From Lunularia cruciata (taxonomy: Eukaryota > Streptophyta > Marchantiopsida > Lunulariales > Lunulariaceae): 64,000 nt of DNA. The translations under genes were made by a program, and so were the position numbers. Below the pieces are notes generated by a model. The model searched no databases and was not told the DNA's origin. It worked only from the letters and a program-made list of their open reading frames with translations. Where the stretch lies: the NCBI GenBank assembly GCA_948567375.1, contig OX419761.1:18142243-18206242 (forward strand), read 5' to 3'. Shown piece after piece: positions 23,689-37,122 of this stretch; position 1 is the stretch's first letter, and the number at the start of each line of letters is the position of its first letter.

Positions 23689-26600
23689 TCCGTCATCACC
23701 GACTTGTACAGACGTATTTGGGTGAAAACAATTAGCCGGACATTCATGCCTTCCATCCATGATCTGTCCTCAGCGCTCAATCTTTTGTAGTTTGCGAAAC
23801 TGATACACAAATGACGATGGAGGTTGTTAATTTTATGATTCAAAACTTCCTTCAGTGAAGGTCATGTAGTCAAACATTACTCCCTTTAGATTTATGCCTC
23901 TTTGACTTAGGTTTCCAGGCAAAATCCACCACCATACGAGTGTACCTCTGTTTGAGAGGTTCTTCAGGAATTACAAGCCGGTCAGAGTATTGTAGTGAAG
24001 AGAATTGTCATCTCCAAGATACATTAATTTTTTTTCGATTGTAGGCCCGGCTTTCTAGACGCTTGGAAAGATGAATGCAACGAAAACTGGCTTCTACCTG
24101 TTTTCTTGTCTTGGACCAGACCACATGGTCAAAGAAGAGAACTTGGTCGAGAATTTGGTCAGCCCTTGAGCTCATTGTACGTAGAAGTGAATTGAAATAT
24201 AATTGGCAATCTGAAAAGATAGCTTGTCCCGCTCTGAGTGTATGTAAACCTCATGTACAGGAGACATATGGGTTATGTATGGTTAGACATAGGGTTTCAG
24301 TATTGTCCAATATTGGGGACTTTGTCCCTGAATCAGCTGCTGGTTTCTAAGGCTTGATAGTTGTATGAGAATGTTTCATGCATCTCCTGTCTGTTATGGC
24401 TGGTTGGTTGATCAGAGGAAGCTCAAGAGCATAAGTCTGGCCTGTCCAGAAATCTTAATGGCGTGAGACCTTGTTCAGAACTATTTCGGATTGTCTATTC
24501 ACAGTGTTGTGGGAATCATAAAACCTTGGTCATGTCTGTGACAAGTGTTAATACTGTGGATTGTAATCTTCCTCGCACATCCAAGAGAGCTGGAGGCTCA
24601 GCTTTAGGGAAGATAACCAGAAGGGATCAGTGTCGAAGTATTTTTGATCACCAAGATGAGACGGTCAACCGGCGGAGCCATGAACACTTCAATTACTTGC
24701 GTCGACAGTACGAGGATCAAAGAGTTGTCATATGGCAATTTTTGTTTGCGAAAATGCTAAACGGTTAAGCGTAAAGTCATCGACTCCGGAACTATTCTGA
24801 ATCCTGGGAATTACTGACAATCATCAGTTCATAATTTGGGTATGTGTATGTTTCGGTCCAACCGTGTACACGAACAGCTGCTCACCTTCTCCCCTCCGAA
24901 GCAGTTCCGATCCCTGCAGTAAAAGGTTTCCAGTCTACAACATAAGCTATCGAATTCCAGATCCACATTATGGAGAATCATCTAGGTCACGAGTCTGGGT
25001 CTAATTTCCATAATTGAAAGGCGAATCATTTCTCTTTTAGAGAAGTACTTCTGAAAATTTTACTGCCTACTCAGATCAGCCGCAAAGGCGTACGAGCTAA
25101 CGATCACAACGTCAAGAAAGAAGAAGGCGATAATACACCGTCTCAGGCTTTGCACTCTCGTTCTCCTCTAAAGGATTGTTCGTAAACTTTAGGCAACTTG
25201 AAAAACCAGTGCATTACTAACCGACACTTGGTAGAACAGACTCCGATTGGCGAAGTGTGGAGACTGCTACTTGTCTGCTGCCGTACACGGGAGGATCGAC
25301 TGCAAGGCAGCAGGCCACGCTTTTCGGCATCCATTTCTTCGGATCATCTGAGGTGAGGTACGGCACGATGAAGGCGTACTTTGACCACCATCTTCACAGC
25401 TAGGCTTCAAAAGACTCCCTAAGAGCTAGTGTCCGCAATGACTGATCATCAATCGTACCAAATTTGGATGAGAGAAATATCCTGGAAGGCCGCTCACAAC
25501 ACGCCAGTGATCTTACCGTATATGTTACATCATGAAACGATGGGAACCGACAAATAGAGTAATATTTACCGATTGAATTCGGGTGAAACCAATGAGTACC
25601 CTTTTCATGAAACAAAACCGTTTGATTCAGTCGGGACACCCGCAAGTATGCCTAAAATTCCTGAACATATCCGTATTAAAGATCTATCGGCCGGTACCAG
25701 AAATTTCCGTCCATACATTTCTCAGCATTCCTCGAAATCTTTCTCAAATTTTATGTGTACTCTCGGTACACTCTCTGGAAACAGTAAGCAAGACGACTCA
25801 TGAGTACAGTCTTGGATCCACATAGATTTCACTGCCTCGCGCCCTTGTGAGCTCCGTGTATTATACGCATACGACGTGCTCTGGTTTACAGGCGCGGTTG
25901 ATTCCGCCAAAACATGGTACCTTGACAATAGGTGCTGTGCATCCTTGCAAGTCTAGAATTTACGGTACTTCTCCCTCTGCCTTAAGATTGGTCAATCTCA
26001 GGGCAGCTGAATTCTGTCCTGTAGTTTTACTATGACCGCCTAGGCTGTTCTTGCTGTCTCCAGCTGAGGCACCATAAGTGCGGGGCAACACTTTCTGTAA
26101 ACGAGCTTGATGATGACCAATCAGATTGGCAAGGCAAAGAGCTACACTAGAACCTTTACCCGATTTGAATCTTCCTCGACCATATTGTGAGTCTAGTGAA
26201 GGAACAGGGGTATATCATGAGGCATGACGATAATATGCCTCCACTGAGTGAAGAGGATCCTGATTGACATTTGGACGTCCAAAATTTCGGACTTGGTTTG
26301 TCCACTCGTTCTTTCTGAGTGTCATACATTCTGGCTTATTCTGGTCTTCGGGCAGCAGTGCGACATTTTGACCATGAACGTCCAGTTTGCGGATGGCTGA
26401 AAGAAACTTCGGATCTCCCACAACTTACCGCACTGCATCATATTTGCAATTTCCTGGAATGATCTTGTAGGATCTCTCAGAGCCAAATTTCAAAAGAAAT
26501 TTGTTGCGCGCTTTAGCGTTCGAAGCAGCTGTCAGGAATTGTCTTCCACCTTTCGGAGTGCATGTGCCACCCGGTCAGACAGAAGGGCAGTTGACAATCA

Positions 26601-29600
26601 TAACTTCAGACATCAACACGAACAGGAGAGAATTGTTCAGAGGCTTCAGTTCTGCGGACAAACTACTAGACAAGTACTTCGACTCAGAAAGTCTTATCAT
26701 CTATTAAGCAAATTGATGGTCTGACTAGTTAGTCAGGTAACCTTCGAAACTGGTGGACACTGCAGTAGTCACTAACCTGATCATTTCTTAGTAATCCTTC
26801 AGAAGCTTGAGTTCTGCTGACAGCTACCAAGTGCCAAAGAAACGTTCCAGAGAGTTCTTTGCCATTAGAGAAACTGATGTTATGAGCAATGAAGATTGGC
26901 ATTTGAAACTGTGGACGTTATATGGACATAGATTCCTGTGAGGTGATCAAACCGCAGTTCCGTCAAAGGGCTTGAATTTGTACTTACGCCCACTAAGTGC
27001 TACACTATTACTGCAGCCGATTTCATTCATTACAGATTTCATTACAGTGGTGCTCCTCGCATCATCGTGTCGGCGGCAAATCCTAGATATCGGTGGGAAG
27101 AAAGCTGATCAAGTCTAATCCTTTAAGAGTCTTGAACTTGCTGACAGTGACAAGTGCTCCACACGTACACACGGACACCGACAGAATTCGTAGGCATCAT
27201 GCTACGCATAAACTCTTCAGGAAGTATATCAGAATAGTCCAGGTAACGTCCTATTGCCGTCGCTAAAAGCCCATCAAGCACAAAGATCCCTTAGTTTAAT
27301 CGCCGACACCTGCTTTCAGAGACCCAGATCATTCCCCACATCAGCTGAGTGCCGTACAATTGGAGAAGAAATCACGCACTTTGGTCCATGCACCTGCACT
27401 TTACAGCATACATTCTTCACTTGACTTGACAGTACTGTAATCAACAGCTCAAGGATATTCCTTGTTTCAATCATGTGTAGATTTTAGTCTTGTCTCTTCA
27501 TTTTGAACGTAGTCTTTGAAGCATCGAAGCTTTGTCTTCGCCATCGCACTTGAGGTTCGCTACACGATCTCAAGTGTAAAGTTACACGAAACTCACTATC
27601 GATGCCCAGTACGGAGGGTCACATGCTTCACAGGAAGGGTTTAACGAGTTCACATTTTGGTTTCCATGTAATTGCCATTAATATGGGTATGATTGTTCCT
27701 GAATGGAATTTGTCAATACATTGATGATATCTGCTGTTCCTGCTAGTTACTTTCGAGACACCTTGCGTATAATGTCAAAACTTTTTAGAGTACAATCGAT
27801 AGAGAGGAAGTTTCTCTTGTCAACGCTCAAAATTCTATCTTTATTGCATGACAAGCAACTTGCATTGTACAACCGAACAAAGAAATCTTAAGGCCATGAA
27901 GAAAAGACTTAATAAATTGATATTAAATTGACAAGACATATGATGTAGATTTATACAATAAATTGGAGAGATCCGAGCGTGCTTTGGTGAAGAGGTCAAC
28001 TGTTACTCTAGGGCCCTATTGGGGGACTTTAGTTGCCACTCCAGTGTCGTCCCGGTACCAGAATGAAATTGAAGTGCATGGAAGCTCTTAATGTCTCGTT
28101 CTTAATGTCTCGTGTGCAAACTTCTAGCATTATCTTCATAACCCAAAAAGAATGAGCATCATTGGGGGCTATGGTTAGTGCCATCACAAAAAACTGAGAA
28201 GAAGAAAAAGAAAAATTCAATTACAGAGGGAACTTAAGTGCCATAGTCCAGTACTACCTTGAGAGTCTCAATAACTTGATTCGGAAACCTCAATGTTGTG
28301 CTCTAGTCCAATCACATGAACGTGAGAAAAATATTGAATTGGAAATGGAGTTTAGTGCCATACTATCTTGAGAGTTTGAAGAAATTGAAGAAATGGATCA
28401 TACGGGGCCCTTGATGCTGCATGGATAAACTCAACCGCTTCTCTAGTGCTTAAAAAGTTCGAAGACATGCAGAACCCCAGAACTTGAACAAATTGAACCA
28501 CATGGATGACCCCTAGTACTATGACAACTACTCGCCAGCCCCAGCGCCGCTCTAATACCTGAAATTGTATCGCAGAGGAGAATCTCAGTGACCTCAATCT
28601 CCGCTCTAGCAGTCTCAAAAAGCGACAGAGACGCCATAGACAGCATCGGATGCGAAACTAGACCGAGTCACACAATCTAAATTGGGAGTTGGAACTTTAA
28701 GGCATCGTCCACCCAAAATTCTAACAAACTACACTTCGAAGTAAAAATACTGATGCATTCTTTGCACTTTCACACCACGACAAGTGGTCTAAGAAAGAAC
28801 TAGCTGACTATTTTGACATCACTTGAAAGGTAGTCATCCTGGGACCAAAAGTTCGAATACATCACAACTTTAGCAACATCTTCATAAGTGAGTAACTGTG
28901 TAACTTTTGTGAATACGTCACCCAGTTCTGCAAGTCGGAATTAGAAAAACAACAACCTTATTGCACATTTACAAGCCATAAATCCTTAAAATGAGACCGC
29001 TCCCGAGAAAAATCCGATGAGAACCTTAGGAGAAGTTGACTGTAATAAAGATCGCTTAGAGTATTTATATTATATATTATATTAATAATACAATAAGGAA
29101 ACTAGAAAATTAATTTTTTAACAATTAAAAAAAAGGAAAAATCTTAATTTTTTTGGATACTTTTCAAGACGCCAAACTCTACTTGTCTATAACATAACCT
29201 AATTCTCATTTTTGTTTCCAAGTAAAGAATATACGAGAATGTTAAATCAATACTTAACCTTCTCTACTTCATGCCAGCCTCTCGTAATGGAGCTGGCTTG
29301 GTTGGGCTCACGAAATATGTAAAACGATACTCAAGTGCTCTGATTACTGCACTTGAACATGGATCCACAAGAGGTAGAGAATCAGATTCACATTCAACCT
29401 AAAAACAAAGGTTCTTGCCTCAACAGACCCCCAAGAGCCAACCAAATCCACGTTGCCAATAGACTTTTTAAGTCTACTGGACATGGGATTGTGTTATGGT
29501 CAGTTTGGGTGAATATATATACCACAAAGACATAGATTTTGCTGCTGTGCACACATTTGTTAAAGAACATAATTGTATGCTCAAATTTCATACAAGATTC

Positions 29601-32129
29601 TTTATCAACAACAAAATTGACAGAATAGAGTATATGGTTGTTGAACCATATAGAGTAATTTATGTTACAGGGGCAAAACATATGGCTCAGTTGAATCTCA
29701 AGGATTGAAGAATACAAAGTTTGAAGTCGAGCTTAATTGTAATCATGAACGAAAGAGTGAGGATTTTAGTCTAACCAGCAACAATATTGCAGGCTCATGG
29801 GCCATGTTTGGTAGGAGTAAAGGAGATCTTCTACATAAGTAGAATAATGTAGATAATAGCTAGAGAGCAAGTAGGTGCAGATACGATCGAAATGAAATAT
29901 TGAGTAAGGTGGTATAACTACGCTCCTTATCATATCAAGGAAAAATCAGAACAATGAGTATTATCTATAATTTCGATTATAAAAAATTCATCAAATACTT
30001 CGTAGAGAAATTTAAACAGGAAAAAAAAAAGTGTGCCGGGTAAGCGAGGAGGAGTTCCGGGACAAGGTTACGAAACAATGACAAATGCTACAAAAAGAGA
30101 TTTCCAGATTTATATCCGTCAAAACTCTAATCTAACTTAAGGAACAACGTCCATTCATCTCATTGAGGTGAAGTAAAGAAATGAGAATCAAAAGAGCCAA
30201 CCACCTGTCAACGCAAAAGTTATGGATCTGGATGTACGAGTGTTTGAGAAGCTTGAAGGTGAGTTGATTCAACTGGCGTATGTTTCTAAATACTTGTATC
30301 TTTTGTTTCTGGTGCACATTTTTCTTTTCCATTGTGATCAAAATCATTTCTCAGCTCTTTCCCTTCGCTAATCGACTGTCTGCAGTAGTGGTAGTGGCTC
30401 TGGGCCGTTCTGCTCCATTGGTTGGACCTTCGGGATTTCTTCCTACATTGTTAGCTATGGCTATGGCTTTGGCATTGGCAGCACACTTGTTTTCTAGCTT
30501 AGATCTATAAAGTTGTTTGAAGAGCTGTATTGGGGAAAAGGAAGACTTTTTATTTTCTGAATATCTTCATGATGACCAGGGTATATAACTGGACATGGGG
30601 GCCATGGAATCAGAGAACAAAATTGGCCCGTTCCTATCATCTATTCTATATTTCCAATCATCATCACTTAGCTTTTCCCCTTCGACTTTCCACATCTGAG
30701 ATGCATATGTTACTCAAGACTATTTTGATGACGCCGTTTGCCAACCTACAGACTATCATATCATGTCATAGCAATGAACCACACAACTTCATGTATAATA
30801 ATAATACTGATAGTATCTCGTTTCGTTTTCAGTGTACGGGACAAAAAGAACGAGAATAACGTCACAAATGATTCATTTCGTAGCAATTTCAATTTCAATT
30901 TCATGTCATGTCTGAGCTGATGCCGGTTCTGACACCATTCAAAATTTTATGGAGGCTCTGATTCGGCCTCCATCCCTACAGGGCCCTCACTAGGCACGAC
31001 GAGGCGTATGGGACTATTTTTATGGAGCATTATAGTAACGTCAAATTTCTGTAGGATATCATAAGGGACTCATAAAAAATCCTGGTGTGAAAATGAAAAT
31101 AAAAATTCCATTAAACGTTTTAAGGGGGTGATGGGACGTTTTATGTTTTAAGGAGGATCCTGAATTAGGGAGGTTGCGGGAGGGATTAGGCAATTATTTT
31201 GAGAAATTCCCATTAAGTATATTAAATGAGAGTGTCGTGTTTGTCATAAGTAAAGAACAAGCAGTGCAAAAACTTGCTGTGTCTCAAAATTTGAACGCTC
31301 AATTTTGGATATCATCAAGATGAAGAGTGTGGGTGCACAAGGCATATCATCATCTTTGGGTGCCATATTCATATTCTCCTATTCAAATATTGTTAGGCAC
31401 AAGCATTTAAACATTTGAATTGACTCACAGGCACCAACATCACTAAAAACTTGTGAGTTGAAGAAATTCATAGAAACCCCCTTTGGAAAGCAAGCTCAAG
31501 GAATTGAGAATTTTAATTGAGTTAAGAGAACCATGGAGGACATAAACTCTTAGAACACAAGTCGTCCTTCCATTCCATTCCCTCCCCTCTCTCATTTGCA
31601 ACTTAGATATTTTATCTCCCATAGATCTTTTGCCTCTCATGTTGGTATTGGCTAGTCCTAATTCAATTCCTATTTTGGCCAGTTCTTTGCAAACACAAAT
31701 AGTTGGATTTTGCAAATGGTGTCATATGTACTAGCCCTAGCAATGCATGTATAGTCTGCTCCTTCTTCTTCCATGAGTAAAGCAAAAGGCAATTAAGACA
31801 AGTTCAAAATGGTCCCTCATCATTATTCTCAAATCATAGATTATTATTTGGAGGATCTCCAGCATTTTAAGCACATACATGATGGGACTTGCAAAAAACC
31901 CATTCAACTACTATGGCCACTTTCCTTGTGAGTGTAGGAAAGGTTCCATGGATCCATGAATAGAGAGAGAGTGTAGAAAAAAATAATGTAAAAAATGTAG
32001 AAAAGTAGTCACAATATGTGATATTCTATGAAAGAAAATAGAGACTAGAAGGATAAATACACATGCAAGGGTCTCATTGAGAAAGAAATAAAGCATGGAT
32101 GGACAATTCTAGACCAAAACTTGAAATAC
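23689..32129. other. 8.4-kb gene-poor region
   Basis: No gene supported. Bases 23689-28700 have mixed composition and many short overlapping frames without known motifs. A 13-base word CTTAATGTCTCGT is repeated in tandem near 28090-28115. From 28990 the DNA becomes AT-rich. Frames at 29353-29535 and 29496-29708 overlap on the plus strand and might be remains of one coding sequence, but no family is recognised. Confidence 0.5.
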
Positions 32130-32134
32130 CTATG

Positions 32135-32825
32135 TGTAATACCAAGAGCTAGCCATATGATCTAGATGTGAAATTTGGTTTGGTAACATCTAGAATGATG
32201 TTATACATGATGGTCAAAATAGATAAGATAGAAGTACCACCAAAAGAGTACTTCTACTAATAAGGTAGGAACCAAAATAGACTTGAGAACCTTAGAACCA
32301 ATAGCTAGACATATGATTTAAAGGTGAGAATTGGTTTAGTAATATCTGGAAGAATGTTACACATGATGGACAAAACAGATCAGAAAGAGGTATCACCAAA
32401 AGGGGACTTCTTGAGTAGGAACCAAAATATGCCGGAAATCTTTGAAGGCAATTTTGCAGGCCTAAACGGAGGAAAGGCTGGTCTTCCCTCCCCCTTGCTT
32501 TGTCTCATTGAGAGCTTTCCAACGGTACCTTACTCATGTGATTATGAGATTCCTATAGGAAGATTCCCTAAAAGATTCCCTATGGTCAAAGCTTGTTAGA
32601 CCAACCAGATAGGACCTAGACCAGACATGTCACCCATCCAAGTAAGTAATCCAGGGGTGGAGCTTGCTGACATGTCATCAATTTGTGTGCCTAATCCTAT
32701 GGTGTAGCTTCCTTGGAGGAGATCCTCTTTGTCTATATAATAAAGAGAAGGTGCTCCTTTGGGACATCGAATGTTTGAGTGTGTAATCTGTGTTTTCTCT
32801 CTTCTCTTGTCCTCATAGTATTACA
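32135..32825 (+). mobile_element. Solo LTR 1, with 5-bp target duplication
   Basis: A 691-bp LTR bounded by TGTAATAC and a near-inverse end GTATTACA, flanked by CTATG at 32130-32134 and 32826-32830. A TATATAATAAAG promoter-like motif lies about 90 bp before its right end. No internal retrotransposon region adjoins it, so it is a solo LTR left by recombination between the two ends of a full element. Copia or Gypsy membership cannot be decided from an LTR alone. It resembles copies 2 and 4 closely, so insertion was relatively recent compared with copy 3. Confidence 0.9.
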
Positions 32826-32830
32826 CTATG

Positions 32831-33244
32831 TCCTTTTTTGACCAACTGGATGCTTTGTTGAAGGGTAAAGCAAATAATTCCCTAACTTTCTTTGTAAGCA
32901 TGGGGATAGGGAATGCAATGAAGATTTTGAATGGTCAAGTAGAGAGTATGAAATGGGAGGAAGAGTTATTGAAAAAGAAGAGGATTTTTTTTTTAAGAAG
33001 GTACTCTTTTGTCAAGAACTCCATAGTCTTATAGTATCCCATCCGGTACATCCCATCCCATTTCATTTATAATTCCTAGTATGCAAGAAGAGAGGTTTGA
33101 GGAGTTTAATAGAGGATTAGATGAGTTTGAGGAAGATGTTCCTGCTATTTGCAACAAGAGCATAAGACAAAATTCTAGGAAGAGCATGAGACAAAGGAAG
33201 GAAGAAATGAGATAAAGAACAAGAGCTTGAAAAGGAGAGAGAAT
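32831..33244 (+). pseudogene. Decayed coding segment lying between two solo LTRs
   Basis: This interval carries short frames, among them an acidic stretch beginning EERFEEFNRGLDEFEEDVPA (from about 33083). Together with 33995-34500 it forms the locus into which the solo LTRs inserted. The family is not recognised; see the entry at 33995 for the paralogue. Confidence 0.4.
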
Positions 33245-33249
33245 TGAGC

Positions 33250-33989
33250 TGTAATACCAAGAGTTAGCCATATGATCTAGATGTGAAATTGGTTTGTTGG
33301 TAACATCTAGAATGATGTTATACATGATGGTCAAAATAGATCATATAGAAGTATCACCAAAAGAGTACTTTTACTAATAGGGCAAAAATCAAAATAGACT
33401 TGAGAACCTTAGAACCAATAGCTGGACATATGATTTAAAGGTGGGAATTGGTTTGGTAACATCTGGAAGGATGTTACACATGATGGACTTAACAGATCAG
33501 AAAGAGGTATCACCAAAAGGGGACTTTTACTAATAGAGTAGGAACCAAAATATGCCTGAAATCTTTAAGGGCAATTTTGGAGGCCTAAACGAATGAATTA
33601 GGCCTCAAAAATGTGCAGACCCCCTCAAAGGAGAAAAGGTTGGCCTTCAGTCCCCCCCATGCTTTGTCTAGTCAAGAGCTTTCCAATGGTACCTTACTCA
33701 TGTGATTCTGAGATTCCTACAAGAAGATTCTCTAAAAGATTCCATCCGGTCAAAGCTTGTTTGACCAACCAGATAGGACCTAGACCAGACATGTCACCCA
33801 TCCAAGTTAGTAATCCAAGGGTGGAGCTTGCTGACATGTCACCTATCTGTGTCCCTAATCCTATGGTGGAGCTTCCTTGGAGGAGATCCTCTTTGACTAT
33901 ATAATAAAGAGAAGGTGCTCTTTTGGGGCATCGAATGTTTGAGTGTGCAATCTGTGTTTTCTCTCTTCTCTTGTCCTCGGAGTATTACA
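33250..33989 (+). mobile_element. Solo LTR 2, with 5-bp target duplication
   Basis: A 740-bp copy of the same LTR, starting TGTAATACCAAGAG and ending CTCGGAGTATTACA, flanked by TGAGC at 33245-33249 and 33990-33994. It has its own target duplication, so it arose from an insertion separate from LTR 1, 424 bp away in the same orientation. The two are not the ends of one element. Confidence 0.92.
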
Positions 33990-33994
33990 TGAGC

Positions 33995-34500
33995 AAGAAG
34001 AAGAAATCCCCTAAAAGAGATCCAAAATTTATTGTTACATTATCTTTGTGTAGTCAAGATATGGCAAGCGGTAACAAATTGAAGAGCAGTTCTAGAGAAG
34101 CTAGGAAGAGGTATAAACTAGCAAAGACCAATGTTACAAAAATGACGAAGATCAAAAAGTTGAGAGTTCAAAATAAAGTTGAGCAACAATTGAAAATATA
34201 AAAATTGAGATTCAAGGAAGGAATGCTAAATAATTTTTTTTATGTGATGACACTAAAATTAGCTTGACAGTGAAAAACACCCAAGAAATCAAGAGTATAA
34301 CCACAATGCTCTTAGAAATAGATGCACAACCCAATGGTAGTATGTGTGATCATGTTCCTAAATGCATCCCTTGCAATTCTAGAGCCGTTGATAGTGATTT
34401 CTCTTGTAACATGTTTAAGTTAATAATGTTCATAAGTTCAATATGTGCATGAAATTGATGCATTAAAGGATATTGAAAGAAATTGTGTGTGCATCTAATG
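33995..34500 (+). pseudogene. Decayed coding segment with a paralogue at 51.6-51.9 kb
   Basis: Contains a lysine-rich coil-like stretch (34080-34200) and then QEIKSITTMLLEIDAQPN (about 34280-34335). A matching KEIKSITNTLFEIDAEN is encoded at about 51658-51708, and further loose similarity follows in both (FSCNMFKLIMFISSIC here, GIYFMKLLVMKIESC there). Two copies preserving the same peptide suggest a once-coding element, possibly an accessory gene of a transposon. No known family is assigned. Confidence 0.45.
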
Positions 34501-36213
34501 AATAAACCAAATTGCCAAATTCCAAAGGTGTATCACTTTACACTTTACCTTGATCCTCATCAAATTCTCCCCTTAGGATAAATGATGAGGATCAAAGTGT
34601 AAGAAGAGTTGATGAGAGCTAAGTGTATTATGAACATCCTTAATAAATTAGATACTGCTCATTGTGGGACTTATGGGAGCTACATGCATGATCCAAAATT
34701 CCATGCACCAAATTACTCTTCTCCTTTAGAGTCAAATGATTATAATTATAATTTTAGACTTTGAATAGAATAGTTTGTTGCATAATTGTGAATAATATTT
34801 TTGAAATTGTGAACAGATTTTTTGTTTCCAAATACAAGGTGTATACACTTTCATTCTATCTTATGCACAACTTCAAACAAATTGAACTATGAACTTCAGA
34901 TTTTAAATTTGAGATACTTGCACAAAACTAATTGCATTGGTTTAAAAAGAAATTGTGTGTTCATATGGGGGTTTATCATTGGTTTCTCTAGAATGGAGAA
35001 TTTTAATAGTTTAGTTCATTCAGGATTTATTGTGTTTTGGTGCACAATTTATCCGGATTAATGTGTTTTGGTGTGGGTTTGTTTGGTTTAATGTCTTAGC
35101 CAAGGGTTTGTCCAAACCCAAAAAGAGTTGGTTGCATTGAGTGGGGGTTGCTCATGAAGTCATTTAGCTATAGGTGTTTTAGCCAGGGATTTGTCTTGTG
35201 TGTGCCATGATATATATGTGTTGTTTAGTGTGTGCTTATATCAAAAAACCCAAAATAGCTATTACTCACATCATGAGGAATGCATACATCAATGGTTGAA
35301 GGGTTTCCTAGCAGATGGGGAAACCTATGCTAGTCCATGGGGAAACCTTCTGTGCTCAACACTCCACTTTACACATTCACATTCATAGCTCTCAAGGTTT
35401 GCTTGCTCTTTTCAAGGCTTTGCTCACTTATGTTGATGGTTTTCGTGTGTGAATCTGAAGTGGTGATGGATTTTCTTGCTTGTCCATCTTGGGTTTGCTT
35501 GCCTTAAGGGAGACCATTTGTCTTTCCTATGGGTTTCTTAGCCTCTTCCTTTACATCAAAATAAACAATGATTCACTAAACTATAAATGCCAAACTAAAC
35601 TATAAAGGATGATATTATTAAAAAATATTTCAAGAAAAAATTAATGGAAAAGATAAACTATTTTATACAGGATGGTAGGTTTAACAATGTTTCAAGAACA
35701 AAAATTTTAAAAGACTATTCGCTTAAAGTTAACTATCTATGATGCTAAAGGTTTCAAAAATTTGAAGAAGAAAAGTATTAAAAAAACTAAGAATTATTTC
35801 AAAGTACTACCAAACCTTTCACATCACAATAATGATCTTGCAATCTTGTCCTCCAAAGTGATCATGTTTCTTCAAGCATTGCTTTTTTTATTCCCCAAAG
35901 AGAGTTATGCCTCAAAGAGCTTGAAACACATCAACTGGTCTTCACACTAACATAAACATATTCATCTTTTTCTACACTAATATTATACCAACATAAAAAC
36001 ATTCTTCATTTTTCACACAAGCATAACATAATACATAACATAAAAATAACATAACATGTATAAAATTATTCTTGCTAACATAAACATATTGCACACTAGA
36101 TTTCACACAAACATATTCACCAAAACAAACCAAAACAAAATGGTGATTACACTTTAATAATAATGGGTGGCAAATAAATGATATTAGTGAAAATTACTAT
36201 AATACTATAATAA
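34501..36213. other. AT-rich intergenic DNA
   Basis: Nothing beyond short unrelated frames was found. Confidence 0.5.
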
Positions 36214-36959
36214 TATAATAAGAACTAGACATATCATCTAGAGGTGAAATTTGACTTGGTAAAATCAGAAAGGATGTTATGGATGATGGGCTAGGTAGAT
36301 CAAATAGAGTTATTACCAAAAGAGTAATTTTACTAATAGAGCAAGAGCCAAAAAATAGCCTATATTTATAATACCAAAAGCTAGACATATTATCCAAAAA
36401 TGAAAATTCACTTGGTAACATCTGGAAGGATGTTATGTATGATGTGCTAGGTAAATAAAATAGAGGTGTCATCAAAAGAGGACTTTTATTAATAGTGCAA
36501 GAGTCTAAAATAACATGGAAAATTCATAGCCAATTTTGGAGGCCTAAATGGAGGATTAGGCCTAAATAGTGTGCAACTCCTTTCCTTACAAAGGAAAAAC
36601 TGGCCTACCCTCCCACCAAGGCTTATCTCATCAAGAGCTTTCCAACGGTACCTCATCCACATGATTTGTGAATTCTAACAAGAAGATTCACTAAAGATTC
36701 CCTTTGGTCAAAGATGGTTTGACCAACCAGATAGGATCAAAACCAACATGTCACTCATGTTTGCAACTAATCAAAGGGTAGAGCTTGTTGACATGTCACC
36801 AATCCATGTATCTGATCCAAGGGTAGAGCTTCCTTTGGTGGAGTCTCCCTTGCTATATAATAAAGTCAAGGTGCTCTTTTGAGGCATCAAAGACTGAGTG
36901 CAAAACTTTGTGTTTTCTATTGTATTTTTCTTAAGGTATCTTATCCTCAAAAGATTACA
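36214..36959 (+). mobile_element. Solo LTR 3, older diverged copy
   Basis: About 745 bp related along its whole length to LTRs 1 and 2, including the segments GAGCTTTCCAACGGTACCT, GACCAACCAGATAGGA and CTATATAATAAAG, and ending AAGATTACA. The start has drifted and its exact position is uncertain. It is clearly more diverged than the other three copies and is therefore the oldest. Flanking bases AATAA and AATAC may be a drifted target duplication. Confidence 0.8.
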
Positions 36960-36977
36960 AATACCCATACATTGATA

Positions 36978-37122
36978 TGTACAAATGGTGGTGCTACAAT
37001 GTTCAAGTAATTACTTGAACATTGTACATTAGACACCTTGATACATTTTGTACAGTAAAGCATTTGTACATTATACCTTTTGCTCCACTCTAATGCACTT
37101 TAATGTATTATCAAGGTGTCTA
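36978..37122. repeat. Cluster of palindromes, including a perfect 32-bp one
   Basis: Three nested or adjacent inverted repeats. TGTACAAATG (36978-36987) pairs with its inverse at 37061-37070. A perfect 32-bp palindrome occupies 36995-37026, each half being TACAATGTTCAAGTAA or its inverse. TTAGACACCTTGATACATT (37029-37047) pairs with 37102-37122, with a 3-base bulge. The cluster begins 19 bp after solo LTR 3 ends. It could be a small MITE, but no target duplication was found. Confidence 0.85.

Noticed and set aside
23878-24010. Second Stowaway-like end, TACTCCCTTTAGATT
   Set aside because: The match to the Stowaway end is weak and no inverted partner with AGGGAGTA was found downstream.
32135-33989. 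LTRs 1 and 2 as the two ends of one compact LTR element
   Set aside because: Each has its own different 5-bp flanking duplication, so they are separate insertions.
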